Shown: piece after piece, positions 24,083 through 33,552 of the stretch
How positions within the stretch are numbered: position 1 is the stretch's first letter
Layout of the letters: every line of letters begins with the position of its first letter
Source of the DNA: Holophaga sp.
GTDB taxonomy: Bacteria; Acidobacteriota; Holophagae; Holophagales; Holophagaceae
NCBI GenBank assembly: GCA_016715205.1
Contig: JADKBC010000002.1
Coordinates: forward strand, 1-64,000
Direction of reading: 5' to 3'
DNA length: 64,000 nt
The notes under the pieces: model-generated
The model's database searches: none
What the model was told of the DNA's origin: nothing
What the model saw: the letters and a program-made list of their open reading frames with translations, nothing else
Position numbers and translations under genes: made by a program

Positions 24083-25531
24083 CTAAAACCCAAGCATCCA
24101 GATCGAGATATCAAGATCGTCAACCCCGCCATCGCTGTTGAGATCCGCCGCTGCATTGAAGCGAGCCTCGCCGGTGTGGCTCAGATAGGCCTTGGCGAGT
24201 TCCAGCATGTCCAACACGTCCACAGTACCGCTGGCGTTGATATCCTTGCTCTTCACCGGTGTGGTTACGGTGAAAATGCCGCCAACGGCGCTGCCACCGG
24301 GTGTGGTGACCACCACCGGGCCCGTTGTGCCATCCGAAGGCACGGTGGCCGTCAGTTGCGTGGCACTTAATACCGAGAACGAGGCGGCGGGTTTGCCATT
24401 GAAGGTAACGGACGTGGTACCCATCAAGTTCGTACCAGTAAGGGTCACCACGGTTCCCACGGGGCCAGAAGTGGGGGTAAGCCCACTAAGGGTGGGTGCC
24501 GTGCAACTGATCAGCGGACCTGCGGAGTAGTAAGCTCCGTCCATGACTCCCCCGGTCACGCTGCCAAGGTAATAGCCACAAACGGCAGGGCGGGTGGCGA
24601 GGTTGAAGGTTTGGCCGGGCGTGAGCAGCCAAAGTTTGTACCCGCTGCACGTCAAGGGTGTTGCGGGTTTGCAGATTTCGGGTAGATGATCCAGCAGCAC
24701 GAGGTAGACATTCTTGCTGCCCATGACGGTGGCCAAGCCGTTCTTGTCGACCACCAGGGAGGTTTCCGTGTCGATGCCGATGCCCAGCATCGCGCTGCCA
24801 CTCTTGCCATCCTGAACCTGGCGCGCCACAAAGGCCATCAAGCGGCCCATGCGGTCATAGCCGTTGCCACCGGGCTGGAGATGCGGTTCGCAGAGCGTAT
24901 TGCCCAAGTTCAAGGAACCAAACCAGCCGTAGGTGAAGTGGATCTTAGTGGCGTAAGGATCGGCCAGGGCCTCGGCACTGGTGGAGCTCCCGGTGGTGGC
25001 ATCGTGAATGATGGAACCCTGGATGGCGGCGCCCGCGCTGGTACCTCCGAGCCCACCCCCTCGGGCCAGCACGGTCTGGATGGCGGTATCGGTGGCGGTG
25101 CCTTTGATGAAGTGGATGTAGTTGGCCTGATTGCCACCGGCGAAAAAGATCACCTCGGCCTTGGCCACCGCGTCGGCCACGGACACATCGTTGAAATCCG
25201 CTACGCTGGTGCCCACGATGGATTCCACCGAATTGACGCCGTTCATGGCGAGCACGGGGGCGTTGTAGCCATCACTGCCAGAGCAACGCAACACCACCAC
25301 ATCCAGCTTGGGTCCGCCCGTCCCACTGGTGCCGCGAACTTGATCGATGACCCACTGGATTGCGGAATCCACGTCGCCACCACCACCGCCGATGTCATAG
25401 GCGGGCCCGTGGCAGGTAAGGGAGGCATCGGTGGAGCTGCCCACCTTGTAGCGGGTGGGCGCAGCGTGCAGAGGTAGCAGTCCGGTCAATGCGAGCGCGA
25501 CCAGGACGCGATTCACGTTAAGCGAGACCAC
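24083..25531 (-). CDS. Secreted S51 (cyanophycinase-like) hydrolase with IPT and dockerin-like domains
   Basis: 482 aa from GTG 25531, chosen because GGAG stands 9 bp before it and a signal peptide follows (VLVALALTGLLPLHA); the frame is open to TTG 25546. The S51 domain has FFAGGNQANY and the nucleophile elbow GLGGTSAGAA (Ser165), then EPHLQPGG..YDRMGRL and LGIGIDTETSL. An IPT/TIG domain follows (about 345-420), then about 55 residues with two calcium-loop units (DINASGTVDVLD and DLNSDGGVDDLD), the dockerin type I pattern. Cyanophycinases cut multi-L-arginyl-poly-L-aspartate to beta-Asp-Arg; substrate here is inferred from the family and neighbours. Confidence 0.82.
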   Translation of the reverse strand: MVSLNVNRVLVALALTGLLPLHAAPTRYKVGSSTDASLTCHGPAYDIGGGGGDVDSAIQWVIDQVRGTSGTGGPKLDVVVLRCSGSDGYNAPVLAMNGVNSVESIVGTSVADFNDVSVADAVAKAEVIFFAGGNQANYIHFIKGTATDTAIQTVLARGGGLGGTSAGAAIQGSIIHDATTGSSTSAEALADPYATKIHFTYGWFGSLNLGNTLCEPHLQPGGNGYDRMGRLMAFVARQVQDGKSGSAMLGIGIDTETSLVVDKNGLATVMGSKNVYLVLLDHLPEICKPATPLTCSGYKLWLLTPGQTFNLATRPAVCGYYLGSVTGGVMDGAYYSAGPLISCTAPTLSGLTPTSGPVGTVVTLTGTNLMGTTSVTFNGKPAASFSVLSATQLTATVPSDGTTGPVVVTTPGGSAVGGIFTVTTPVKSKDINASGTVDVLDMLELAKAYLSHTGEARFNAAADLNSDGGVDDLDISIWMLGF

Positions 25532-25586
25532 AGAGAAAGGCTCCAATCAGTGTTGTGCGGTATTACCGACACCAGGGGTCTGGACC

Positions 25587-27545
25587 TTATTCCGAAGGGG
25601 GCGGTGGTACAGAGGGGTGGGCAGTTCGCCGGGCCGCTGCCCACCAAAGAAACACGCCTACCAGCAGCATCACCAGCAGCCCGGCCATCCGCCCCGTCTG
25701 GCCCGTGAGGACGGGGGTGCCTCCGCTTTGCACCAGTTTGCTGGCCACCAAGCCTGCTACCACGACGCCTGCCAAACCCTCGCCCGCCACCAGACCGGAG
25801 GCTGCGAGGATGCCGGGATCACCTTCGTCTCCCAACGCCTCGAGACGAGCTGCCCGGCGCTGATCCACCACCTTGCGTACGCAGCCGCCCAGGAAAATGG
25901 CCGCCATGGAGGCCAAGGGCAGGTAGACACCGATGGCGAAGGAAAGGGCCGAAATGCCACAAAGGATCACCGGCACCGTGATGCCCACGCCCATGAGGAC
26001 CAGGGGCCAGGGCAGGTTGCCGGAGAGCACGCCTTCGATGACGGTCTTCATGAGCATGGCCTGGGGCGCGGGTAATTCCTGAGAGCCAAAGGTGTACACC
26101 TTACCCAGGAGTAGCACGGTGGCGGCCACTGCCCAGCATGCGAAGGCTGCGCCAATGAGCTGCCCGATCTGCTGAAGGGCTGGCGTGGCACCCACCATGG
26201 CGCCGGTCTTCAGATCCTGGGAAATATCACCCGCCTTGGAGGCGGCAATGGCCACAATGGTGCCCACGGTGAGGACCGAGGCCATGGCGGCAGTGCTCTT
26301 CCATCCCACCAGCAAGAACAAGGAAGACACGAGCATCAGCGTGATGAGGGTGATGCCGGAGGTGGGCTGAGAGGAAACGCCAATGAGGCCTACGATCCGG
26401 GCGGCCACTGTCACGAACAACACTCCGCACACGCCCACGCCAAGGGCGCAGATGATGCGCGGGAGCAAGGTCATGCCCTGGCCGAATACGCCAGGCACGA
26501 AGGCTGCGATGAGGAGTACGGCAATGAGGCCACCCACCACCACTCCGCCGGGCAGATCACGGTCGGTGCGCTGGGGCAGGGCCGCCACGGCATCCACCTT
26601 TCGCAGCAGCCCCTTCAGCACGGACATGAAGGTGCGGTAAATGGTGGGAAGGGTTTGCAGCACCGTGTAAATACCCGCAGCCGCCACGGCTCCGGCGCCG
26701 ATGTACCGCACGTAGGCCTTCCAGAGCTGGCCGTCATTCATTTCGCGAACCAGCAGGGATGATTCAGGAGCCACCGGTGTCGTGAGCCCTGCGCCGAAAT
26801 GGGCGATCATGGGAATCAGCACCAGGGAGGCCAGCGCAGCCCCCGATACGATCACGGCGGAGCGTTTGAAACCAAGGATGTAGCCAATGCCCATGAGGGC
26901 TGGCGCCACTGAAGTCGCTAGATAGGCCTTGGGCAGCATGGGCAGGTAGAGCCCAATCTCCGGGGGCAGGAGATAGAAAAGGGAGATGGCCAGCTTCAGG
27001 GCGAAACCGATACCAATGCCATAGAAAATCCACGCGCCACCCGTGACGCCGGAATAGGAGGCGCGCAGCACTTCCGCGCAGGCCGCGCCTTCGGGATAGG
27101 GTAGCTCCGCCGCGGATTGGATGATGAGCAGGCGTCGGAGAGGAATCATGGCCATGATCCCGAACACCCCACCCAGGAAACAGAGCACCACCACTTGGAG
27201 AAAGGGTGGGGTGATGCCCCAGAGGAACAGGGCGGGAATGGTGAAAATGGTGCCGGTGGCGAGCGATGTGGAAGCGGAGGCCACAGTCTTGGCCATGTTC
27301 GCTTCCAACAGCGTGCCCTTGATTCGCAGCAGTCGAAAGAACGCGATGGTGAGGACCGTGGCGGGAATGGAAGCGGAGATGGTCATGCCTACGCGCAGCC
27401 CGAGGTAGGCGTTGGCGGCGCCAAAGGTAACCCCCAACAGAATGCCGGTGGCAATGGCCTTCAGGGTGAACTCTGCCACGGTGCCACCACCGAAAAGCCG
27501 ACCCATGTCGGGCCCAGTCTTTTCGGGGTTGGTTGTATTGCCCAT
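25587..27545 (-). CDS. OPT-family oligopeptide transporter
   Basis: 652 aa polytopic membrane protein with about 15 hydrophobic helices. It shows typical OPT features: GILLGVTFGAANAYLGLRVGMTI in the first helix pair, AELPYPEGAACAEVLRA, SGLVAGEGLAGV near the end. OPT proteins import short peptides by proton symport. The start is ATG 27545 (GGAG upstream). It lies between the isoaspartyl dipeptidase and the second cyanophycinase-like gene, so beta-aspartyl dipeptides are the likely cargo (inference). Confidence 0.9.
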   Translation of the reverse strand: MGNTTNPEKTGPDMGRLFGGGTVAEFTLKAIATGILLGVTFGAANAYLGLRVGMTISASIPATVLTIAFFRLLRIKGTLLEANMAKTVASASTSLATGTIFTIPALFLWGITPPFLQVVVLCFLGGVFGIMAMIPLRRLLIIQSAAELPYPEGAACAEVLRASYSGVTGGAWIFYGIGIGFALKLAISLFYLLPPEIGLYLPMLPKAYLATSVAPALMGIGYILGFKRSAVIVSGAALASLVLIPMIAHFGAGLTTPVAPESSLLVREMNDGQLWKAYVRYIGAGAVAAAGIYTVLQTLPTIYRTFMSVLKGLLRKVDAVAALPQRTDRDLPGGVVVGGLIAVLLIAAFVPGVFGQGMTLLPRIICALGVGVCGVLFVTVAARIVGLIGVSSQPTSGITLITLMLVSSLFLLVGWKSTAAMASVLTVGTIVAIAASKAGDISQDLKTGAMVGATPALQQIGQLIGAAFACWAVAATVLLLGKVYTFGSQELPAPQAMLMKTVIEGVLSGNLPWPLVLMGVGITVPVILCGISALSFAIGVYLPLASMAAIFLGGCVRKVVDQRRAARLEALGDEGDPGILAASGLVAGEGLAGVVVAGLVASKLVQSGGTPVLTGQTGRMAGLLVMLLVGVFLWWAAARRTAHPSVPPPPSE

Positions 27546-27618
27546 AGTGGAAACTCCATCAAATGGCATCGGATCCTGGATTCTATAGCCTAGGTTGCAG
27601 GTGGATTGGCTTTGAAAT

Positions 27619-28806
27619 TCAGCGCACTTCCGAAGCTCGTTCGAAGGTGCCCCTGGCTTTGAGTTCACCCGCCGACATGAGTGTGCGTCCCTTGGCGATG
27701 ACCGTGTGTAATTCCAGCGTGCCGCGATCCACCAAGACCAAGTCGGCATCCTGACCCATGGCCAGGTGGCCCTTGCCGCGAAGTTTCAAAATGCGAGCCG
27801 GGTTGGCCGTGAAGGGCAGCAGTGCTGTGGGCAAGGGAATACCCTCCACGCGTACGGCATCCCTGAATGCGTCGAACAGGGAACGCACCTTTCCCACGCC
27901 CATGCCCGAGAATCGGCCCGCAGCGTCGTACTCGGGGAGGCTGCCTTGGCCATCGGAGGTCATGGTTACCCGTTCAAGGGGCACCCCCTCATCCAGGATC
28001 TTTTTGAGCGCTTGCGCGGCGGGAATCTGGCTGGAGCCAGCCTCCGGCGGCGGGGCTGAACTGGTGAGATCGATGAGGCCGCCCGCCAGGGCGTACGCAA
28101 CCCCTTCGGCGAGGAGCAAAGGGTTGCGATTGATGTGGGTGGGCAGCATCTGGGAGGCGGGGATCTCCGTGTCCTGGAGGATTCGCCACAGGGGGGCCAA
28201 TCCACGGGGGCCATCGCCGAGATGAAAATTCACGAGCCCAGCCTTGCCGGACAACATCCCGCCCCGGCGCGTTTCGGCCACCAGGTGACACAGCGCCTCG
28301 TGGGTGGGCTGGGAACTGCGGTGGTCTGATACCGCCACCTCTCCCACCCCCAGGATTTTATCGATGAGCAGCAGGTCGGATTCGATGCCACCCGTAACCG
28401 TCACCACCGGAATACCGTAGGATCCCGAAAAAACCCAGGTGGAAATGCCCTCCTCTTCGAGACCGCGCGCTTTGGCGATCAGGGAAGCGAGCGTGCGCGT
28501 GATGCCGTCGGTGCCAAGGCAGCCCACGAGCGAGGTGACGCCTCCCTGGATCACATCACTCAGCATCAGCTCTGGCGTGCGGGTGGCAAAGCCGCCTTCG
28601 CCACCGCCGCCCAGGATATGCACATGGCCATCAATGAACCCGGGAAAGGCGAACAGACCTCGCCCGTCGATGATCTCCAAGCCTGGGATTGAAAGCTGCC
28701 CCAGGGAAGCGCCTAGGTGCACGATGCGCCCTCCGGCCACCAGCAGATCGGTGAGTCCCATTGGTTCGGGCGCGAAGGTTTCGATGTTTCGAATCAATTT
28801 CAGCAT
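27619..28806 (-). CDS. iadA: Isoaspartyl dipeptidase (beta-aspartyl peptidase)
   Basis: 395 aa amidohydrolase. Metal-binding HVH is at 61-63 within GFIDGHVHILGGGGEGG, the strongly IadA-like segment with the substrate-binding Glu. Other ligands lie in SDHRSSQPTH and PTHINRN, with the catalytic Asp in MTSDGQGS. IadA hydrolyses beta-Asp-X dipeptides in the cytosol; beta-Asp-Arg is the product of cyanophycinase. ATG 28806 is one base after the stop of the upstream S51 gene. Confidence 0.93.
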   Translation of the reverse strand: MLKLIRNIETFAPEPMGLTDLLVAGGRIVHLGASLGQLSIPGLEIIDGRGLFAFPGFIDGHVHILGGGGEGGFATRTPELMLSDVIQGGVTSLVGCLGTDGITRTLASLIAKARGLEEEGISTWVFSGSYGIPVVTVTGGIESDLLLIDKILGVGEVAVSDHRSSQPTHEALCHLVAETRRGGMLSGKAGLVNFHLGDGPRGLAPLWRILQDTEIPASQMLPTHINRNPLLLAEGVAYALAGGLIDLTSSAPPPEAGSSQIPAAQALKKILDEGVPLERVTMTSDGQGSLPEYDAAGRFSGMGVGKVRSLFDAFRDAVRVEGIPLPTALLPFTANPARILKLRGKGHLAMGQDADLVLVDRGTLELHTVIAKGRTLMSAGELKARGTFERASEVR

Positions 28807-28807
28807 T

Positions 28808-30412
28808 TTAATGTCTCGAAAATTTGCGGTGAGGTTTGGTGCCTTCCAGTTGCACGGGTTTGAGCAGGCGCACGGGCGCGGGCACGGAAACTTTTTCAGG
28901 CCGGCGAGCAAGCAGATTGAAGCCGAGGCGACGGGTCGGGCTTTCCGCCAGTGCGTGGATGGTCAGGTTGACCATCCCGGTTGCGTGGAGGGTACCGTTG
29001 GAAGGGAAGGGCGAGAGATCCTTCCAGGTGATGGTGGAAGCATCCAGCACCAACGTGGAGGCTTCGGCATCACCCGAAGTTGGATTGGCGCCAAAGCAAA
29101 CCACATTTGGCAAACCGGCCAGACAGAACAGACTACTTTCCCGGGCCACCAGAAAGGCAGCAGCGGATGGACGCTCGTAAAGGGCCCGATAGGCGGTTTC
29201 ATCCACATAGCGATTGGTGTTCGACTGGTGTGCATCCATGAAACCGACAGCACCTTGGATCAGCGGTGGGGTATCGCCGGGAACCAAGGTGAAGTCATCG
29301 GAGGGGGTTCCGGGGCTGAAGTACATGGCCCGCTGCTCGAAGTGTTTTTCAGAACGACGTTGGTCACCAGGCAGCAAAAGCTGAAGGGGAGCACTGGCCT
29401 TCCGGAGGGTGGGGAACACGCGCATAGCACTGGCCGGAACGTGCTGCAGATCCGGACTGAAGGTGCTGAGATCGAACTGCCAACCATGCACGAGGCGATC
29501 TAGGCGCAGGTTGGTGGCGATGAGGGGGCGTTTCGCCTCACGAATGAACGTTGATTCCGGTTGGGGCTGAAGGAAGGACACCGAACCCACCCCAAGAACG
29601 TGTGCGACCTGGCCACGAAGGGTCAGCCCCGTTCGCTCCTCGATTCCGATGCCAAAAAGATGTGGCTGGTTGGGTAAGTCTTCACGGGCTTTGGCCAGGA
29701 TGGCAATCAACCGGCCCAGGCGGGCGCGGGTGGTGAAATGGGTATCGATGATGGCATTGGTCACCAGGGGCAGGAAATCCCCATGGAGCGCACTTCCGCC
29801 ATCGGATGCATCATCGAGATAACTGGTGCGCGCATCCGACAGCCCATGCAAGCTCACCATGCTCTTGCTACCCGAGAAGGCGAACTGCGCCAGGATCATG
29901 GCGCCCGCGCTGGTGCCTCCGAAACTTGCACCCCGGGCGGCTAGTTCCTGCAGGTGCCGATGCAGACGAGTGCCTTTCCAGGTGTCGTAATACGCGCCCT
30001 GATCGCCGCCCTTGATGAACACAGCATCCGCCCCAAGCAGCGCATCCACCAGGGCGGGATCATCGGCCTGGGTCCGGGACATCACCGAAAGGTTGAAGGC
30101 CTCGGTGGCACCGAGCCATTGAAAATACTCTGGAATAAACGCCGTGGGCGACGGGGCCATGGAGAGCACTGCCACCCGAATCTTGCCGTCCCCGTTGCGA
30201 TCACCGTTGGAAAGTAGGCTCCGGTACAGCTCGCAACTCCAGGCCGAGGCATCACCCAACGCGCCTTCGGGTCCTCCGCCCGCCAGCATGACCACCTGGC
30301 CGCTGGGTGGCGGAGGCACCGGTTTAGGCGCCTCCGTGCCCTCTGCACCGAAGGCGCAGAGGGCGACCAGGAGAGCCAGGCACGCCCTGTTGAAGCGTTG
30401 GGATAAGGACAT
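28808..30412 (-). CDS. Secreted cyanophycinase-like S51 hydrolase
   Basis: 534 aa with a signal peptide (ACLALLVALCAFGAEG). The S51/cyanophycinase domain (about 38-300) has MLAGGGPEG, FIKGGDQGAYYDTW, the nucleophile in FGGTSAGAM (Ser168), IIDTHFTTRARLGRL (223 on) and FGIGIEERTGL, all very close to cyanophycinase. The C-terminal part (300-534) has no recognised domain. It is 8 bp behind the TonB receptor and 1 bp ahead of iadA. Exported, so it would act in the periplasm or outside the cell. Confidence 0.88.
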   Translation of the reverse strand: MSLSQRFNRACLALLVALCAFGAEGTEAPKPVPPPPSGQVVMLAGGGPEGALGDASAWSCELYRSLLSNGDRNGDGKIRVAVLSMAPSPTAFIPEYFQWLGATEAFNLSVMSRTQADDPALVDALLGADAVFIKGGDQGAYYDTWKGTRLHRHLQELAARGASFGGTSAGAMILAQFAFSGSKSMVSLHGLSDARTSYLDDASDGGSALHGDFLPLVTNAIIDTHFTTRARLGRLIAILAKAREDLPNQPHLFGIGIEERTGLTLRGQVAHVLGVGSVSFLQPQPESTFIREAKRPLIATNLRLDRLVHGWQFDLSTFSPDLQHVPASAMRVFPTLRKASAPLQLLLPGDQRRSEKHFEQRAMYFSPGTPSDDFTLVPGDTPPLIQGAVGFMDAHQSNTNRYVDETAYRALYERPSAAAFLVARESSLFCLAGLPNVVCFGANPTSGDAEASTLVLDASTITWKDLSPFPSNGTLHATGMVNLTIHALAESPTRRLGFNLLARRPEKVSVPAPVRLLKPVQLEGTKPHRKFSRH

Positions 30413-30420
30413 GAATGCGT

Positions 30421-33237
30421 CTAGAACTTCAGGCGCAGGCCGATGCGGCCGCTGCGGGGATCTTCCTGGGCCGAAGGCTTCAGGTAATCGCGGTTGATCC
30501 AGGTAGCGGTGGGATCATCCGCGGCGGAGGACCAGCGGTAGTCGTTGGAGCGAGTGGTCCAGCTCAGAGGCGTGCCGGTGTTGAGTACCTGGAAGTAATC
30601 CAGGAAGATCTCGGCCTTTAGGTGTTTCGAAATCGGCAGAGTCTGATTCACCTGCAGGTCCAGCAAATGGCGACTGGGATAGCGGGAGGCACCGCGGGTT
30701 TCCGCAAAGAGCGTGTACTGGGCTCCAGAGATGGCTTGGGTCGGGCTGGCGAGGGTGCGGGTATAGCGCTCGCCACTCAGATAGGTGAAGCTGCCGGACA
30801 ACCGCATCTTCCAGGGGAAGGAATAGCCACCCCGCCATTTGAATTCAACATCGTTGTAGCCCGGCAACTTGCCTTCGAAATTTACCTGGTAGTTGGGATT
30901 GGCGAAGGCGTCGTCATAGCCGTTGGACCGGTTCAGGTTGCCCCGCCGCAGAGCGAAGGTGAGACTGCCACTGGTGAACCAGTTGCGGGCCATGCGTCGA
31001 TCCCAGGTCAAGCCGATGGTTTTGTAGTCGCGTTTGGCGTTGCGAGTGGGGTCGTTCTGATTGGCATTGGTGATCACGTAGTCGTGGGTGATCACACTGC
31101 CAACCTTCGGGTTGTTGGGATCAAACACAGGCATGACCTTGCCCGTGACGGGGTCGTAGACCTGCCCAGTCCAACCACCCGCCAACAGTCGATCTTCACG
31201 GATCATCAAGCGGCGGGACACGCGGTAGACGCCGTTCAGGCCAAAGGTCCAATTCGCGCCAATCTTGCGTTCCAGCCCAAGCAGGACCTCATCCGTGTAG
31301 GGGTGCTTGATGTTGGGGTCCAGGGTGCTGTTGTTGACATCTTCGGAGGTGGAGTAGGACGTGGCAGCGTAGGGCACCGCTTCTGGCGCACTGAGGGTGA
31401 AGGGTGCAGGCGTGGAATTGGTGGCGCCGGTGCCCCAGCGGAAGCGCTGTGTGGTGCTGTATCCCCCTGGGAGGGCGCGGTCGAAATTGACCACCGTAAG
31501 GCCATCGAAATAGCGGCCGAGGTGCAATTTGGCCACGGTGCGTTGATCCTTGGTCAAGGCTACGGTCGCACCGAAGCGGGGAGCCAGGGTTTGGGTTTTC
31601 CAGATCGGCGTGGTGGCGCCAAAGGGGCGACCCGTGAAACGCTCAAGGCGAAGGCCTGGAAACAGCGAAACGCGATCATTGAGCGTCCAGACATCCTGGG
31701 CATACACGATTTGGCGTTCGATGGTGGCCTTCAAGTGCAGGTCGCCGCCCTTTTGCACATAATTCGTCTGGGTGAATTGCGTGGTGGAATTGGGGAGGGT
31801 CTGGGTCGTGCCGTAGTAAGTCAAGCCGCCTGAAAGGAAGGTGTCTTCCACGCCCTGACCCTGCTCCCATTCAAGCCCCACCCGGAAGGCGTGGGTGTCC
31901 CCCGAGAGGATCAGTCCAGAACGGGCGTGGTCGAGAATGGCCTGGACGCCCAGTCGGCTGGAACTGTAGATTTCGCCGCGGGTAGCCGAACGGTAGAGGG
32001 TTTTGCCTTGGTAGGGAACATCCAGCGAAATGGCCGGATTATCGGTGTAAGGGTATAGGCCGTACGAGCCATTGAACCCGGTGCCTTTGAGGGTCAGGAC
32101 CGTGGAATCGCTCAACATTTGGGTCCAGTTGACGCCGTAGGTGCGATTGGTGCCCGCTTGGCGGCGGGAAGCATCTGTTTCCATCAGGTTGGTGATGCCG
32201 CGGTGTTCCCGGTACACCCCATCGTAGGAAAAGAACACCTCCATGGTGGCGGATTGTCTTACTTGCCAGGACAGCTTGCCCAGGAAGGTGGGATTGCTGA
32301 GGCTAATGGCAGCCGGAGCACCGATGGGAGTCTGGGAATCCGCCTTTTTTTCCACGGAGGCGAAGAACCAGATCTTGTCCTTCACGATGGGGCCACCCAC
32401 GTTCAGCGCAGCGTCCCAGGCCTTGGCGGGCGCTGGCGCCACATAGTTGTCATAGAGCCGTGAGTCGGAAATCTTCGGATTAGCCCGCAGGCTATCCGGC
32501 GTGTAGTAGCCCGTAAGATTGCCAGCGAAGGTGTTGCCACCGCGCTTGATCAGGGAATTGATGTAGCCGCCAGAGAAGCCGCCGTACTCGGCGGGAGCGC
32601 CCAGACCACCCACCTGGACTTCCTCGAACCAATCGGGATTGGCGTAGATGTATTGGGTGCCGAACATGGGATCGCCGATGTTGATGCCATCCATGAGATA
32701 GGCATTGGAATTCTGACGATCACCGCCCCACGCCACGCCGGAGACGATGCCGGGTACTTGGTTCATGATGGACGTGAGATCGCGCTTGGTGGGCAGCGCC
32801 TCAAGCATTTCGCCGGTGAAATTCTGGCTTTGGGCGACCGTAGCCGTGTCTGCAAGGTTTCCTGACGCATAGGCATTCACTTCCACCCGGGCGGAAGCCA
32901 CGCCTGCCAGCTTGAAATTGAGGGTCGTGGTGCGGCCCATTTCCAGGACTTCAGTTCCTTCCTGAATCTGGTGGTTGGCCGCTTGCACGGTGACTTTATA
33001 GTGGCCGGGGGGCAGCACCGGGAAACGATAGGAACCGTTCTCGAGGGTACGAGACGTCCGCTCACCATTGATGAGCGCCGAGGAGGTGATGCGTACCGTG
33101 GCGCCCGCCAGGCCCTTGCCATCGGCACCGCGGACCATGCCGTTCAACACGCCCGTGGTCGTACCCTGGGCCAGGACGATGGTGGGCAGCCCGAGCAGGA
33201 CAGCCCATCGGGATGCGGAGAGAAGGCGCGAGTTCAT
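30421..33237 (-). CDS. TonB-dependent outer-membrane receptor with N-terminal carboxypeptidase-regulatory-like domain
   Basis: 938 aa. Signal peptide, then a CarboxypepD_reg-like domain (about 28-110: GVLNGMVRGADGKGLAGATVRI), a plug domain with ALPTKRDLTSIMNQVPGI and YLMDGINIGDP, and a long beta-barrel ending in IGLRLKF. This Oar-like form is common in Acidobacteriota. First gene of the cyanophycinase-iadA-OPT operon, with a promoter just upstream, so it probably imports peptide fragments into the periplasm. Confidence 0.92.
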   Translation of the reverse strand: MNSRLLSASRWAVLLGLPTIVLAQGTTTGVLNGMVRGADGKGLAGATVRITSSALINGERTSRTLENGSYRFPVLPPGHYKVTVQAANHQIQEGTEVLEMGRTTTLNFKLAGVASARVEVNAYASGNLADTATVAQSQNFTGEMLEALPTKRDLTSIMNQVPGIVSGVAWGGDRQNSNAYLMDGINIGDPMFGTQYIYANPDWFEEVQVGGLGAPAEYGGFSGGYINSLIKRGGNTFAGNLTGYYTPDSLRANPKISDSRLYDNYVAPAPAKAWDAALNVGGPIVKDKIWFFASVEKKADSQTPIGAPAAISLSNPTFLGKLSWQVRQSATMEVFFSYDGVYREHRGITNLMETDASRRQAGTNRTYGVNWTQMLSDSTVLTLKGTGFNGSYGLYPYTDNPAISLDVPYQGKTLYRSATRGEIYSSSRLGVQAILDHARSGLILSGDTHAFRVGLEWEQGQGVEDTFLSGGLTYYGTTQTLPNSTTQFTQTNYVQKGGDLHLKATIERQIVYAQDVWTLNDRVSLFPGLRLERFTGRPFGATTPIWKTQTLAPRFGATVALTKDQRTVAKLHLGRYFDGLTVVNFDRALPGGYSTTQRFRWGTGATNSTPAPFTLSAPEAVPYAATSYSTSEDVNNSTLDPNIKHPYTDEVLLGLERKIGANWTFGLNGVYRVSRRLMIREDRLLAGGWTGQVYDPVTGKVMPVFDPNNPKVGSVITHDYVITNANQNDPTRNAKRDYKTIGLTWDRRMARNWFTSGSLTFALRRGNLNRSNGYDDAFANPNYQVNFEGKLPGYNDVEFKWRGGYSFPWKMRLSGSFTYLSGERYTRTLASPTQAISGAQYTLFAETRGASRYPSRHLLDLQVNQTLPISKHLKAEIFLDYFQVLNTGTPLSWTTRSNDYRWSSAADDPTATWINRDYLKPSAQEDPRSGRIGLRLKF

Positions 33238-33275
33238 AGGATTCTCCTAAGGGATGGAATGCGAAAGTCAACGCA

Positions 33276-33303
33276 AGAATACTTTCTCGAATGCATAGGT
33301 CAA
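33276..33303 (-). promoter_or_regulatory. Sigma-70-like promoter of the TonB-receptor operon
   Basis: Reading the minus strand, TTGACC (33303-33298) and TATTCT (33281-33276) are separated by 16 bp, close to the -35/-10 consensus. The receptor ATG follows about 40 bp downstream, with AGGAG as ribosome-binding site. Confidence 0.6.
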
Positions 33304-33306
33304 GCA

Positions 33307-33324
33307 CGAAAAATTTCATTTTCG
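33307..33324. promoter_or_regulatory. Inverted repeat next to the -35 box, candidate operator
   Basis: CGAAAA-ATTTCA-TTTTCG has 6-bp arms and lies immediately upstream of the -35 box. It could bind the RpiR-type regulator encoded at 35.2 kb, but nothing in the sequence proves that. Confidence 0.4.
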
Positions 33325-33552
33325 ATATTTTCTCGGTGCCCTAATGCCCGCCTGAAAGTCAGTATGAAAAATAAAATGCAAAGTAAAATTTGATTTTTAT
33401 GATCTTAAAAATCATTCAATCAGAAGGGATTTTCTGTTTTATGGCCCACCGTTAGGCGCAAGTTTTTAATGTCAGTGAAAATTTTTTGAAATTTATCTTG
33501 CACCAACCCGATAGCCCGCCTTACCTTTCTGGCATTCCCCTGGAGGATCTCC

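Larger units (their letters stand above)
33238..33552. other. A/T-rich divergent intergenic region
   Basis: About 315 bp between the divergent TonB-receptor and Ig-like genes, much richer in A/T than its surroundings (33305-33500). It carries the minus-strand promoter at 33276-33303 and an inverted repeat at 33307-33324. No ORF, tRNA or riboswitch pattern was recognised. Confidence 0.75.
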
